A DNA stretch of 64,000 nucleotides from Spirochaeta lutea. GTDB taxonomy: Bacteria > Spirochaetota > Spirochaetia > DSM-27196 > Salinispiraceae. The translations under genes were made by a program, and so were the position numbers. Shown here piece by piece: positions 46,287-55,435 of this stretch (within the stretch, counting starts at the first letter, position 1; each line of letters opens with the position of its first letter). The DNA lies in assembly GCF_000758165.1 (NCBI RefSeq), contig NZ_JNUP01000003.1, positions 62,001 to 126,000 of the forward strand. The letters run 5' to 3'. The notes below the pieces were generated by a model. It was not told the origin of the DNA, searched no databases, and saw nothing but the letters and a program-made list of their open reading frames with translations.

Positions 46287-48704
46287 CTAATCCTCCTTAA
46301 GATACACCAATGTTTTTCCAGTACCCCCGTCCTCAGGCCGTGCAAATGAAAAACTTTTCACACAACCGAGGGTGCCGAGAAAATCATGCACACCTTTTTG
46401 CAGTGCGCCGGTTCCCTTTCCATGAATTATACTAAAAAAGAACAACCCTTGCACCATGGCGTCGTCTATCTGCCTTGTAAGCTCCTCTATCGCTGCTTGT
46501 AGGCGCATACCCCGTAAATCCAAGGTAAACATAGCTGTGCGGCTAGGCCCAGAAGCAGTATGCTGGTCAGTCGAGAAAAACCGCTTTTGATCCGCTGAGG
46601 GTGTGAAATATCCAACCTTCGTTTCATTGGCCTCCGCTAAGGACAACTGGTCCTCAGCCACGGTCATCTTCACTACCCCGGCAGAAACAACCCACTTCCC
46701 ATCCTTCTGTTTCTTCACCAACACCCCTGTTTGACTGGAACCAGAAATACGCACCCGTAAACCAGGGATTAGGTCTGGAAGGTGTCGGCTTCTCAGGTCT
46801 TTCAATTGACGGGTCGCAGCTAATTCGGCCTCATGCGTTTCTGTACTCAACAAGTTTGTTTTCTGATGAATCTGTTTTGTATCGACAGACCCCCCGGATG
46901 CCTTGATTTCCTGAATGAGCGCCTGTATCTCTTTGCGGGCATCTTTTAAATAATCGTTCACCCCGCTCAGCTGTTGTTTTTTCAACTCAGCAGCCTGAGC
47001 TTCAAGATCAATCCTCAGCTGCTCTACGGTCTGGCGCTCCTTCCCAAGGGCCTCCCGCTCGTGGGTTGCAGCCCTACCAGCCTCTTCTAAGGCTCTTTCT
47101 TTTTCCTGAAGTGATTCTAATAGCGTATCTAGCCGTGAGCCCTTTTCGCTGGCGAACTCCCTCGCCCTGGTCACAATCCCCGAAGGGAAGCCTACCCGTT
47201 GGGCAGTGTCAATTGCATGGCTTTCTCCCGGGACACCGTATCGGATGACAAAGGTTGGACTCAGCGTCGAGTCATCGAACACCATGGATGCATTCTCGAC
47301 GGTATCATGCTCATAGGCATAGGCCTTAATACTGCCATGGTGTGTAGTAATAAGCCCAAAACAACGGTGATCAATGAGCGCCTCTAAAATTGCCAGGGAA
47401 AGCGCCCCCCCTTCTCTGGGATCGGTTCCGGTACCCAATTCATCAATGAGCACCAGGTCGCCGTCTTTCGCTTCGGCTATAATGTCGCCGAGGTTCTTCA
47501 AGTGAGCCGAAAAGGTAGAGAGGGACTGTTCAATGGATTGCTCATCCCCTATATCAGCAAATATTCGCGGGAACCAGGGGATAACCGAGCCTTCATCCGC
47601 AGGAATGGCTATGCCGGCACGAACGAGGAGGCTCATCAATCCCAGAGTCTTCAAGGCGACGGTCTTTCCTCCGGTATTCGGCCCGGTAATTATAATGATC
47701 CGCTTACCCTCTGTAAAACGAATATCCAAGGGAACGGCATGGTTTCCCAGCAAAGGATGACGGACCCCAGTGAGCGACAGGTGATCCTCAGATAGGTGCG
47801 GTACACTTCCACCGATGGAATAGATCCATCTGGCCCTCATGACCAGAAAATCAAAGTAATCGTAGAATTCCCGCAGCCTACTCAATTCTCCCAGGTAATC
47901 CTGAATGACTCTTGAACAGGTTCGGATGATTTTTCGAATTTCTATCTCGTAGGAAACCTGGGCCTGCATGAGTTCGTTATTTTGTTCCAAGAGGCTCTGG
48001 GGCTCCATAAAAAGGGTTTGACCAGTATCGCTACTCCCATGGACAATGCCCTGATATTTTCCCCGGGCATCACTGCGCATGGGCAAAAGAATCCTACCGT
48101 CTCTAAAAACCGGATTATCACTGTTAAACACAGCTGCGTCATTGCTTAATAATTGCTTCGCATGGTGTAAAACCTCTTGGTTCAACAGTTGAATTTTACG
48201 TCGTATGGTTCGTAACTCGGGAATCTGCTCCTCTTTCAATGTACCCTGGGAATCAAAATAGGGCAAAAGCATCCCTCCAAGGGTTTCAAGATCGGGCAGT
48301 CCGGAAAAAATTTCAGAGATGACAGAACAGGTGTCAGGGGCCAGGGAGAATAGTTGTTCCAACCGCTCCGGTGTCTTGTACCTAACGAGTGCTATGGCGG
48401 AAACCAACACCGGCATGAGAATCATGAAATCCTCAAGCTCCAGGGATGCCCCCTGTACACCCAATGTATTGATGACCGGCGTGAAATCCTCAATAAACGG
48501 CAGCCCGGGAAAATCGGGATGAGAAATCAGCGCCATCAAGGCTTGGCTTTTACCCATGAGGTCGACAACTTCCTCACGGGTTCTCTGGAATTCCCCCTCC
48601 GGATCTGCTTGTATCTCCTTACCCTTCCATGAAGTAAACCCGTACCCGCAAATACGGGCAAGAATTTTGTCAAATTCCAACACACGTATACTATGACTGT
48701 TCAT
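46287..48704 (-). CDS. mutS2: Endonuclease MutS2
   Basis: An 805-residue protein with a MutS core and ATPase domain (Walker A GPNTGGKT, 341-348; ADIGDEQSIEQSLSTFSAHL). A coiled-coil region (about 510-640) follows. The C-terminal Smr domain (LDLRGMRL to HGKGTGALQKGVHDFL) has the HGxGxG nuclease signature. It lacks the mismatch-recognition N-terminal domain of MutS. Family members act on branched DNA or on collided ribosomes. The ATG overlaps the rsgA stop by 4 nt. Confidence 0.95.
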   Translation of the reverse strand: MNSHSIRVLEFDKILARICGYGFTSWKGKEIQADPEGEFQRTREEVVDLMGKSQALMALISHPDFPGLPFIEDFTPVINTLGVQGASLELEDFMILMPVLVSAIALVRYKTPERLEQLFSLAPDTCSVISEIFSGLPDLETLGGMLLPYFDSQGTLKEEQIPELRTIRRKIQLLNQEVLHHAKQLLSNDAAVFNSDNPVFRDGRILLPMRSDARGKYQGIVHGSSDTGQTLFMEPQSLLEQNNELMQAQVSYEIEIRKIIRTCSRVIQDYLGELSRLREFYDYFDFLVMRARWIYSIGGSVPHLSEDHLSLTGVRHPLLGNHAVPLDIRFTEGKRIIIITGPNTGGKTVALKTLGLMSLLVRAGIAIPADEGSVIPWFPRIFADIGDEQSIEQSLSTFSAHLKNLGDIIAEAKDGDLVLIDELGTGTDPREGGALSLAILEALIDHRCFGLITTHHGSIKAYAYEHDTVENASMVFDDSTLSPTFVIRYGVPGESHAIDTAQRVGFPSGIVTRAREFASEKGSRLDTLLESLQEKERALEEAGRAATHEREALGKERQTVEQLRIDLEAQAAELKKQQLSGVNDYLKDARKEIQALIQEIKASGGSVDTKQIHQKTNLLSTETHEAELAATRQLKDLRSRHLPDLIPGLRVRISGSSQTGVLVKKQKDGKWVVSAGVVKMTVAEDQLSLAEANETKVGYFTPSADQKRFFSTDQHTASGPSRTAMFTLDLRGMRLQAAIEELTRQIDDAMVQGLFFFSIIHGKGTGALQKGVHDFLGTLGCVKSFSFARPEDGGTGKTLVYLKED

Positions 48705-49654
48705 TCATACTTCCTTTGTTTTGCTAGGGTAAGTTCTTGGAGAATCCGTAGATAGCTCTCATACCGATCCGGATGAATCAGATCATCCTCGAAGGCTTGC
48801 GTAACAGCACATCCCGGTTCATGGTCATGGGTACAGCTGGAAAACGCACACTGAGACCGGTATGGATCGAAATCCTTGAAATAAAACGACAAGTCGGCGG
48901 GAGTGATGAAGTTCATTCCTAGTTCGCGTACACCCGGAGTATCAATGATTTTGAGATCCGGCGTACCGTCACCAGACCAATGGAGGTACATCCGTGCAAG
49001 GGTGGTTGTATGCCGACCTCGCTGGTATTTTTCGGACACTTCCCCGATTTTTATTACCACCTCAGGGAAGATTGATTGTAACAAACTGGATTTTCCAACC
49101 CCTGACTGTCCGACTATCCCGGTGACCCTATTGGATAACAAGGATAGGAGCTCCGGCATTCCTTCGCCGGTTTCAACAGAAAACAATAGTACGGGGATTC
49201 CAAGCCCATGATAGACTGCTAACCGTTCAAGAACCTCATCAGTGACCCCGAGGTCAGTTTTGTTAATGGCAATAATTGGTGTGACCGAATCATATTCTGC
49301 ACATATCAAGGCACGGTCTAAAAACCGCGGTCTGAATGGCGGGGTTCCTACCGAACCCATTATCACCACCTGATCAAGATTTGCCGCCAAGGTTTGTAGA
49401 TTATTACGTTTGATATTCCAACGATGAAAAGCATTGGCACGGGGCAATCGTTCCAGGATGGTTCCGTGGCGATCCACCATGACCCTGTCACCCGGGGAAA
49501 GCGGATTGTAGGGATCATCATCCACTTTGAGACGCTTCCCTTTGAGCCGGCATTCCCAGGTCTCTCTGGGATCTTCGCCAGAGAGTAGCCCTAGGGCAAA
49601 GATATTGTTCGCCCCCCACAAGACTGTCCCGTGTCGGTGATTCACCTCATTCAT
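48701..49654 (-). CDS. rsgA: Ribosome small-subunit biogenesis GTPase RsgA
   Basis: A 317-residue protein. It has an OB-fold N-terminus (GTVLWGANNIFAL to GDRVMVDRHGT), then circularly permuted G motifs in the order G4 (NKTDLG), G1 (GQSGVGKSSLL) and G3 (DTPGVREL). The C-terminal zinc site CAFSSCTHDHEPGCAV completes it. It matures the 30S subunit. The ATG at 49654 has AAGGA upstream and overlaps the murI stop by 8 nt; the track-length frame is open 12 codons further but without support. Confidence 0.95.
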   Translation of the reverse strand: MNEVNHRHGTVLWGANNIFALGLLSGEDPRETWECRLKGKRLKVDDDPYNPLSPGDRVMVDRHGTILERLPRANAFHRWNIKRNNLQTLAANLDQVVIMGSVGTPPFRPRFLDRALICAEYDSVTPIIAINKTDLGVTDEVLERLAVYHGLGIPVLLFSVETGEGMPELLSLLSNRVTGIVGQSGVGKSSLLQSIFPEVVIKIGEVSEKYQRGRHTTTLARMYLHWSGDGTPDLKIIDTPGVRELGMNFITPADLSFYFKDFDPYRSQCAFSSCTHDHEPGCAVTQAFEDDLIHPDRYESYLRILQELTLAKQRKYE

Positions 49655-50462
49655 AAACCGTTTCCTTGCACCACCTGCGAAGTTTTGCATCAGTCAACAA
49701 CTGCTGGTATACAGCACCAGGGTTTCCACGCCCCCGGTGGTACAACCATGGTGCATGGCCGGTTTCAGGTGCTTCATCATATTCTATAGCAGGAGAAATC
49801 TTACGCAAAAAACTCATGACCCGGTTTATCACACCCTTCCGGGAATCAACCAGTGAAATGCCCGGACCAAATAACCGAGCCAGCTCGGCATCCGCATGGA
49901 TGAAGTGGGTGCACCCCAAAACCACCCGGTCAATACCCGCCTCCTGATATTCCTCAATGACCGGTTGAAGAATTTCCCGGAGCACCGCAGGATTTCGATG
50001 CTGACCACTCTCAACCAAAGCCACGAGGGGATCCAGAGGCGTGATATGCACCAGACAGTCGGCGGCATAGCGACGGATGAGATCAAGAAGATACGGATCC
50101 TGGGAGGTTCTGGTGGTCGAGAGGACCCCGATGGCCCGATTTACACTGTTCAGAGCTGCAGGTTTTACCGCGGGAACGGTTCCGATAAAGGTAATTTCAG
50201 GGAATTCAGCCCGGAGATACTCCAGTCCAACAACACTGGCGGTGTTACACGCCAGTACCACAATCTGAGGATCCCAAACCCTGCAGATTTCCAAGAGAAG
50301 TTCATGTAACAAGCCTTGTAATTCTTCTACTGATTTGGTGCCATAGGGAAAGTTCTGCTGGTCCGCTACGTACACCAGGGACTGACCCGGGGCACGGCTA
50401 CGCAACTCCCAAAGGTAGGGCAATCCCCCTACGCCTGAATCTATAAAAACCACCGGCTTCAT
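49647..50462 (-). CDS. murI: Glutamate racemase
   Basis: A 271-residue enzyme making D-glutamate for peptidoglycan. The two catalytic cysteines are C72 (VLACNTAS) and C184 (VLGCTHF), with FIDSGVGGL at the N-terminus. It follows the zinc-ribbon gene by 6 nt and overlaps rsgA. Confidence 0.95.
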   Translation of the reverse strand: MKPVVFIDSGVGGLPYLWELRSRAPGQSLVYVADQQNFPYGTKSVEELQGLLHELLLEICRVWDPQIVVLACNTASVVGLEYLRAEFPEITFIGTVPAVKPAALNSVNRAIGVLSTTRTSQDPYLLDLIRRYAADCLVHITPLDPLVALVESGQHRNPAVLREILQPVIEEYQEAGIDRVVLGCTHFIHADAELARLFGPGISLVDSRKGVINRVMSFLRKISPAIEYDEAPETGHAPWLYHRGRGNPGAVYQQLLTDAKLRRWCKETVYE

Positions 50463-50468
50463 GAATAA

Positions 50469-50864
50469 TTACGTCTCATTCTCATCGCTGAATAGTGCTG
50501 AAAGAGGATTCGACTTCCCTTCTGCTTTGGATGCCCCATCGTCCGGATTCCCGAACAACCGAGCAACCTTCTTGCGCGCAGCTTCTTTGGCGAATTGTGC
50601 TTTGTCCTGGGCAGCAGAATCACCAGCACCGGTTTGCTGGGGTTTAAAATAGTCACAAAAATTGGACCGTTCTTTATGTACTACCGCTTCGGGGATTGTC
50701 TCAGCACAATCCCAATGACTACCCGGTGAGTAAAATGCACAATTCTTGCACACATGCACATCGGCATGACAGTTTACGCACTCCAGAGTACGCGAAACCG
50801 GTTCACGAGGCGATAAAAGGGAATCTAATGGCTGGCCACAAGAAAAACATACCATGTTGAACAT
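50469..50864 (-). CDS. Small zinc-ribbon-like conserved protein
   Basis: A 131-residue protein with a Cys/His-rich N-terminal half: CFSCGQ, then CVNCHADVHVCKNCAFYSPGSHWDC and a final NFCDYF. The pairs suggest two or more zinc sites. The second half is charged and Ala/Lys-rich (KAQFAKEAARKKVARLFG). No family name can be given. It is the first gene of the murI-rsgA-mutS2 unit; the start could be the ATG three codons later. Confidence 0.65.
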   Translation of the reverse strand: MFNMVCFSCGQPLDSLLSPREPVSRTLECVNCHADVHVCKNCAFYSPGSHWDCAETIPEAVVHKERSNFCDYFKPQQTGAGDSAAQDKAQFAKEAARKKVARLFGNPDDGASKAEGKSNPLSALFSDENET

Positions 50865-50936
50865 ACTATCCTATTTCGAATTGGGTCGCAAGATTTCTCC
50901 ATTGCAGGAATCCGCTCCATGTCCTAATGTATACCT

Positions 50937-51524
50937 ATGTTTAACCGCAAACTCTGCCCCATTCCCGAATGCCAGAACCTTCGAATCCCCGGTGAAACCA
51001 ATTGTCCCATTCACCGCTCTGACCAGACTGGATATAAAGAGTTCCTTCTTACCCAAATCCAGGAATGTGAAACCTTAAATGATCTTTGTTTTAGCGGCAT
51101 ATCATTGTCAGATTGGGATTTAAGTGGAAAACAGCTTATCGGATGCGACTTTTCCAATTGTCAAATCGAGGGATGCAATTTTTCCTCTGCTACCCTCATG
51201 CTCTGTTTTTTTGATTTCACGGTCATAGAAAATACCGATTTTTCCGGGTCGCATATCATGGAATCAACCTTTGCTGCGGCGAAAATTTCAACAACTACCT
51301 TTTCTGGCTCGGATGTCGTATTAACGAGTTTTAACGGAAGCACGATCAATGAATGTGATTTTTCTGCTTCTGATTTGATGTACAGCCGATTCATCAACGC
51401 CCAGACTCGGGGAGTATCCTTCGAGGATTGCAATGTGAAATCCACATATTTTCTCAACACACGGTTTGAGGAGGTCAGTTTCCGGTATGCAAACCGTGAA
51501 GAGGCCATCTATGACCGGCAGTAA
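50937..51524 (+). CDS. Pentapeptide-repeat protein with N-terminal Cys/His motif
   Basis: A 195-residue protein. From about residue 55 it has pentapeptide repeats (A/C/S-D/N-L/F-x-x; for example CDFSN, CNFSS, TDFSG, CDFSA, SRFIN), which fold into a right-handed quadrilateral beta-helix. The N-terminus has C7, C12, C23 and H26 in CPIPEC...NCPIH, a probable small zinc site. Such proteins can mimic DNA (as MfpA/Qnr do) or act as scaffolds; nothing here fixes a role. It is followed after 17 nt by the pseudo-MBL gene. Confidence 0.75.
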   Translation: MFNRKLCPIPECQNLRIPGETNCPIHRSDQTGYKEFLLTQIQECETLNDLCFSGISLSDWDLSGKQLIGCDFSNCQIEGCNFSSATLMLCFFDFTVIENTDFSGSHIMESTFAAAKISTTTFSGSDVVLTSFNGSTINECDFSASDLMYSRFINAQTRGVSFEDCNVKSTYFLNTRFEEVSFRYANREEAIYDRQ

Positions 51525-51541
51525 ACCCAGGGGAGTTGGAC

Positions 51542-52159
51542 ATGCAGGCAGCTAGTTACTTTAGTACAAAACATCTGAAAAACACCTACATCATCAGTGC
51601 GGATAATTCGAACAAGACACTACTTGTAGATCCCTTTGAGATCGAACTTCCCCTATTCGAATTATTAGAAAAAAGAGGATTGATCGTTGACTCCGTACTC
51701 TTGACCCATGGAGATGCTCAGAATGTTCCGGCCTTGTTGAGCTTGCCGCGTATTTACGGTTCTATCTCAATCTACGGCGGTTTGGATGCCATTGCAGGCA
51801 TCCCAATTACCAATGTCAAAGAAATGGCAGCCTTCAGAGCTGCAGATATCGAAATTGAGCCCATCTTTCTTCCCGGGCATCACAGCGATTCCATCATTTA
51901 CCGGATAGGATCCACCTTATTTACCGGAGAGCTTCTTGAGGCTGGCCTTGTGGTAAAAGCCGACGAAAGTTACGGCCGGGCTTTGCTCATTCAATGTATA
52001 AAAGAGACCCTCTTTTCGCTCCCCAAGGAAATGGTCATTCTACCGAGCCAGGGCCCCCCCTCCTCTATCGGCATAGAAATCGAAACCAATGACGACCTCC
52101 AGGGAACTGAAGAGCGCATCACGAATTCCTACCTCCAGCGCCTCTTCACTGATTTTTAA
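51542..52159 (+). CDS. Degenerate metallo-beta-lactamase-fold protein
   Basis: A 205-residue protein with the MBL/glyoxalase II fold outline (LLVDPFEIELPLFELLEKRG, VDSVLLTHGDAQNVPAL, IFLPGHHSDSIIYRIGSTLFTGELL). The metal motif HxHxDH is LTHGDAQN: the first His is kept, but the second His, the Asp and the last His are replaced. FTGELL replaces FTGDLL, and ILPSQGPPSSIG replaces the usual PGHGPxTTI. It may therefore not bind two metals. ATG at 51542 has GGGGAG 6 nt upstream; a TTG lies two codons earlier. It is co-directional with the pentapeptide gene. Confidence 0.75.
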   Translation: MQAASYFSTKHLKNTYIISADNSNKTLLVDPFEIELPLFELLEKRGLIVDSVLLTHGDAQNVPALLSLPRIYGSISIYGGLDAIAGIPITNVKEMAAFRAADIEIEPIFLPGHHSDSIIYRIGSTLFTGELLEAGLVVKADESYGRALLIQCIKETLFSLPKEMVILPSQGPPSSIGIEIETNDDLQGTEERITNSYLQRLFTDF

Positions 52160-52189
52160 TCGGAAATTTCCCGGGACGGTACAATAGCA

Positions 52190-53131
52190 TCACCATCCTT
52201 CCATGTAGCGGATGAATCGGTCCGGTATTGGTGCCTCAAATTCCCTGGGAATAGTCTCATTCGGCAGGGTGATTCGTAATCTATACGCATGAAGCATAAG
52301 GGTGTCGTCACGGTTTTTTGCTCCGTAGAGAGTATCACCCACCACACTGGCACCGAGGAAGGCACTATGAACCCGGATTTGGTGAGTCCTTCCGGTTTCA
52401 ATTTTAATCTGAGCCAACAAGGAGGTAGGGCTCCCTCCTCGTATCCGAAAATGAGTAACAGCCAAACGTCCGGTAGAGGCTTCTGAATCGCTTTCAACAA
52501 CGGCAAAGCGTTTCCGATTTAACGGATCTCTCCCTATCCGGTTCCTCACGGAATACCATTCGGTTTCTGGCATTGTTAGGAGAGGACTCTTTGGATCCCG
52601 GGGTTTATGCAAAATCGCAAGATACAGCTTTTCTACCCGACGATTTTTGAACTGATCGCTGAGCATTGCATGGGTATAGGAATCCTTGGCGACAATTATC
52701 ACCCCCGAGGTATCCTTATCAAGTCGATGGACGATTCCTGGACGCAAGGGATCACTCTCTTGACTCACCTTATGGTGATAGAGCAGCCCCTGGACCAGGG
52801 TATGAGGGTGATGCCCGGCCCCGGGGTGTACAACCAGCCCCTGGGGTTTATTTAATACAATCACCTTGTCATCCTCATAAAGGACCTGGATATCAATGTC
52901 CTGAGGCTCTAGGTTCGGCGGGTTTAGTTCAACTAATTCCGCCTCAATCAAATCACCCAGTCTCAGCTGATGGGATAGTTTTACAGATTTTTTATTAACC
53001 CTCACAGCCTTGCAACGTTGCTTAATTTGACTTCGAGTCAATCCCTGTTCCACCATGGACAGCACAGCATCAACCCGGAGCCCCTCATGCAGAGGGTTTT
53101 CCACAATGAAGGTAATAATGTCAGTCTTCAT
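52190..53131 (-). CDS. rluD: RluA-family pseudouridine synthase
   Basis: A 313-residue enzyme: N-terminal S4 RNA-binding domain (LRVDAVLSMVEQGLTRSQIKQ), then the catalytic core with HRLDKDTSGV (Asp138), LNKPQGLVVHPG and GRTHQIRVH. It converts uridine to pseudouridine in 23S rRNA or tRNA; RluD is the closest guess by length and S4 domain. ATG at 53131 is chosen because it starts the family N-terminus; it overlaps the neighbour by 11 nt. Confidence 0.88.
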   Translation of the reverse strand: MKTDIITFIVENPLHEGLRVDAVLSMVEQGLTRSQIKQRCKAVRVNKKSVKLSHQLRLGDLIEAELVELNPPNLEPQDIDIQVLYEDDKVIVLNKPQGLVVHPGAGHHPHTLVQGLLYHHKVSQESDPLRPGIVHRLDKDTSGVIIVAKDSYTHAMLSDQFKNRRVEKLYLAILHKPRDPKSPLLTMPETEWYSVRNRIGRDPLNRKRFAVVESDSEASTGRLAVTHFRIRGGSPTSLLAQIKIETGRTHQIRVHSAFLGASVVGDTLYGAKNRDDTLMLHAYRLRITLPNETIPREFEAPIPDRFIRYMEGW

Positions 53132-53624
53132 TATTCGAAACACCCTTCGCCGCTTGATGATCGATGATTCCATCAATTATCGCCACCACTATGGACAACG
53201 CAGCACTGCTTACAAGTATCCCAAGGTTTTCTTCGGTGGTATTGCTGGGCTTATCCGGTGGTGAAAAGATAAAGGGGGCGTATCTTGGTGCCACATCTCG
53301 CCCTTCAATAGTAAACACCAGGTATCTTCCAATGTCGTAGGTGAACTGGGTTACTAAAAATGCGAAGGGGAAAAACCCGATGGCGATAACCTCTCCCCTG
53401 CGGAGAACCTGGGCCCATTGGGGAAATTCATCCCCCGTATCCTTTTTACTGTCGTCCCCCTCGGCTTCCCGGGCGGCTTGCTGCAGATAGTCTAACTGAT
53501 AGGTAGGAGAAATTGGTGTTCCAGGAGGACCAGTGTATTCTTCCGTCCATGCAGTCCCCGAACCCAACACCAAAAACATGAGAATGATGCAGATACGACG
53601 AATCCATACCCGAGCATCATGCAT
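53121..53624 (-). CDS. Small envelope protein of unknown function
   Basis: A 167-residue protein with a signal peptide (MHDARVWIRRICIILMF to about TAWTEE), a Pro-rich start of the mature part and two hydrophobic segments (about 88-115 and 138-155). The ATG at 53624 overlaps the yggS stop by 8 nt, after GGAAAA; an ATG at 53639 is also possible. It shares the strand and tight spacing with yggS and rluD. No family recognised. Confidence 0.5.
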   Translation of the reverse strand: MHDARVWIRRICIILMFLVLGSGTAWTEEYTGPPGTPISPTYQLDYLQQAAREAEGDDSKKDTGDEFPQWAQVLRRGEVIAIGFFPFAFLVTQFTYDIGRYLVFTIEGRDVAPRYAPFIFSPPDKPSNTTEENLGILVSSAALSIVVAIIDGIIDHQAAKGVSNNED

Positions 53625-54339
53625 AATTTCGTTTTCCAAAAATATGGGTACCGATACGGATCATTGTTGATCCTTCCTGAATTGCAATGGGAAAGTCGCT
53701 ACTCATCCCCATGCTCAAGGTGTCAAAATGCGGATACCGATTTTGCCCCTTGATCTCTTCGAAGATCGTTCGCAGATGCCTAAAGCACCGGCGAATTCTC
53801 GATTCATCATCAGTTAATGGACCTATGGTCATCAATCCCCGGGGATTTACTAAACGCTGGTAATCCGGGGTTCTATCGATGAGATCGAGAATATCATATA
53901 ATCCCTCTATGGATTCTATGCCGGATTTTTGGGTCTCGCCGGATGTGTTCACCTCGAAAAGGAGATTAACAGGCTGTACAGAATCGGTATTTGCCTGTTG
54001 CTTCAAGACCTCATTTAGAAGTCGTTGGCTATCAATCGAGTCCAGCCAAGAACACCGCGGAAGAATCTTTTTGACTTTATTCCGTTGGATGTGACCGATG
54101 AAGTGTAATTCCAAATCATCCGGACGTTCCGGAAACTTTTCGATGGTTTCTTGAGCTCGATTTTCACCAAAACAACGGATGCCATGGGTTTGGAGCGTCT
54201 GAATATCCGAAAGAGGATAGGTTTTACTCACACACATTATGGAGACACTCCTTGCTGATCGTCCTACCTTTTGACATTCCTGGTTAACTTTTTCAGTTAT
54301 TTCTTTATAATTTTGTACTAGTTCTTCTTCCCGAGTCAT
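53617..54339 (-). CDS. yggS: PLP homeostasis protein (YggS/PLPBP family)
   Basis: A 240-residue TIM-barrel protein. K39 in CVSKTYP is the PLP-binding Lys; HFIGHIQRNKVKKIL and LSMGMSSDFPIAIQEGSTMIRIGTHIFG are family hallmarks. It binds PLP and affects amino-acid and vitamin B6 balance without clear catalysis. It is divergent from pdxS/pdxT, the PLP synthase genes. Confidence 0.93.
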   Translation of the reverse strand: MTREEELVQNYKEITEKVNQECQKVGRSARSVSIMCVSKTYPLSDIQTLQTHGIRCFGENRAQETIEKFPERPDDLELHFIGHIQRNKVKKILPRCSWLDSIDSQRLLNEVLKQQANTDSVQPVNLLFEVNTSGETQKSGIESIEGLYDILDLIDRTPDYQRLVNPRGLMTIGPLTDDESRIRRCFRHLRTIFEEIKGQNRYPHFDTLSMGMSSDFPIAIQEGSTMIRIGTHIFGKRNYA

Positions 54340-54380
54340 GACTCTACTCTACCAACTCTACCGGGTTCTGTGAATATAGA

Positions 54381-54409
54381 TTGACTTTGATGCAAGATAT
54401 CTTTACTGT
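54381..54409 (+). promoter_or_regulatory. Candidate pdxS promoter
   Basis: TTGACT (54381-54386) and TACTGT (54404-54409) are 17 nt apart upstream of pdxS. The -35 is good and the -10 weak (3 of 6). Confidence 0.35.
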
Positions 54410-54465
54410 GATGCTAAATTTTGGAGAACTTTTCTACAACGGGGAAGAAAAGGTGGTAAAACGTT

Positions 54466-55371
54466 ATGAGTAATACAACATGGTCTGATAGACAGGTTTC
54501 TACCTGGAAAACTAAGGTAGGTCTCGCAGAAATGCTTAAGGGCGGCGTTATCATGGACGTTGTCGATGTGGAGCAGGCGAAGATCGCGGAAGCAGCGGGA
54601 GCCCAAGCTGTCATGGCTCTTGAACGAGTTCCAGCAGATATCCGCGCACACGGCGGGGTTGCCCGGATGAGCGATCCGGACATGATTGAGAATATCAAAA
54701 AAGCTGTTTCCATTCCTGTAATGGCAAAATGTAGAATTGGTCATTTCGCAGAGGCTCAGATCCTCCAGGCCCTGGGAATTGATTTTATAGATGAGAGTGA
54801 GGTTCTCACCCCGGCAGATGATATATATCATGTTTGGAAGCATGACTTTAAGGCGCCGTTTGTCTGCGGCTGCCGGAACCTCGGAGAGGCACTGCGAAGG
54901 ATCGGTGAAGGTGCTGCCATGATTCGTACCAAGGGTGAAGCGGGTACGGGTGATGTTGTCGAGGCAGTTAGGCATATGCGCACCCTCATGGATGACATCC
55001 GCAGAATCCAAGCTCTTGGCAAAGAACAGCTCATGACTGAAGCGAAAAATATGGGAGCTCCGTTTGAACTGGTGCTTGAGGTTGCGTCGAAGGGAAAACT
55101 TCCCGTTCCAAATTTCTCTGCAGGAGGAGTAGCAACCCCAGCTGATGCAGCGCTCATGATGCAGTTAGGTGCGGAAGCGGTTTTTGTCGGTTCCGGGATT
55201 TTTAAATCCGGAGATCCTCAAAAACGGGCACGGGCTATTGTGGATGCCGTCTCCTATTTTGATAACCCGGAAAAACTCCTGGAGATAAGCAGAAATCTCG
55301 GTGAAGCCATGGTAGGGATTAATGTTAGTTCCATGGGCGAAACCGAACGTCTTGCCGGACGCGGATGGTAG
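54466..55371 (+). CDS. pdxS: Pyridoxal 5'-phosphate synthase, PdxS subunit
   Basis: A 301-residue TIM-barrel synthase of the DXP-independent pathway. Asp31 (GVIMDVVD), K88 ([10 protein letters not shown]) and K156 ([10 protein letters not shown]) match the residues that carry the pentose intermediates. It combines ribose 5-phosphate, glyceraldehyde 3-phosphate and ammonia from PdxT. AAGGTGG precedes the ATG. Confidence 0.97.
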   Translation: MSNTTWSDRQVSTWKTKVGLAEMLKGGVIMDVVDVEQAKIAEAAGAQAVMALERVPADIRAHGGVARMSDPDMIENIKKAVSIPVMAKCRIGHFAEAQILQALGIDFIDESEVLTPADDIYHVWKHDFKAPFVCGCRNLGEALRRIGEGAAMIRTKGEAGTGDVVEAVRHMRTLMDDIRRIQALGKEQLMTEAKNMGAPFELVLEVASKGKLPVPNFSAGGVATPADAALMMQLGAEAVFVGSGIFKSGDPQKRARAIVDAVSYFDNPEKLLEISRNLGEAMVGINVSSMGETERLAGRGW

Positions 55372-55390
55372 ATTTTACAATCTCATCTCA

Positions 55391-55410
55391 AGCCGGGCTG
55401 ATGCCCGGCT
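55391..55410 (+). terminator. Rho-independent terminator between pdxS and pdxT
   Basis: A perfect 8-bp GC-rich stem AGCCGGGC / GCCCGGCT with a 4-nt TGAT loop, followed by TTATTTTTAT. It lies 19 nt after the pdxS stop and 25 nt before the pdxT ATG. Confidence 0.9.
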
Positions 55411-55435
55411 TTATTTTTATATGAGGTAGAAGAAG

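Noticed and set aside
49896..50309. A 137-codon plus-strand frame
   Set aside because: It lies antisense to murI and has no recognisable motif or ribosome-binding site.
50459..50656. Short frames around the murI/zinc-ribbon junction
   Set aside because: They are overlapped by the two supported genes and have no motif.
54403..55011. A 202-codon minus-strand frame
   Set aside because: It is antisense to pdxS, which is a clear gene with its own SD.
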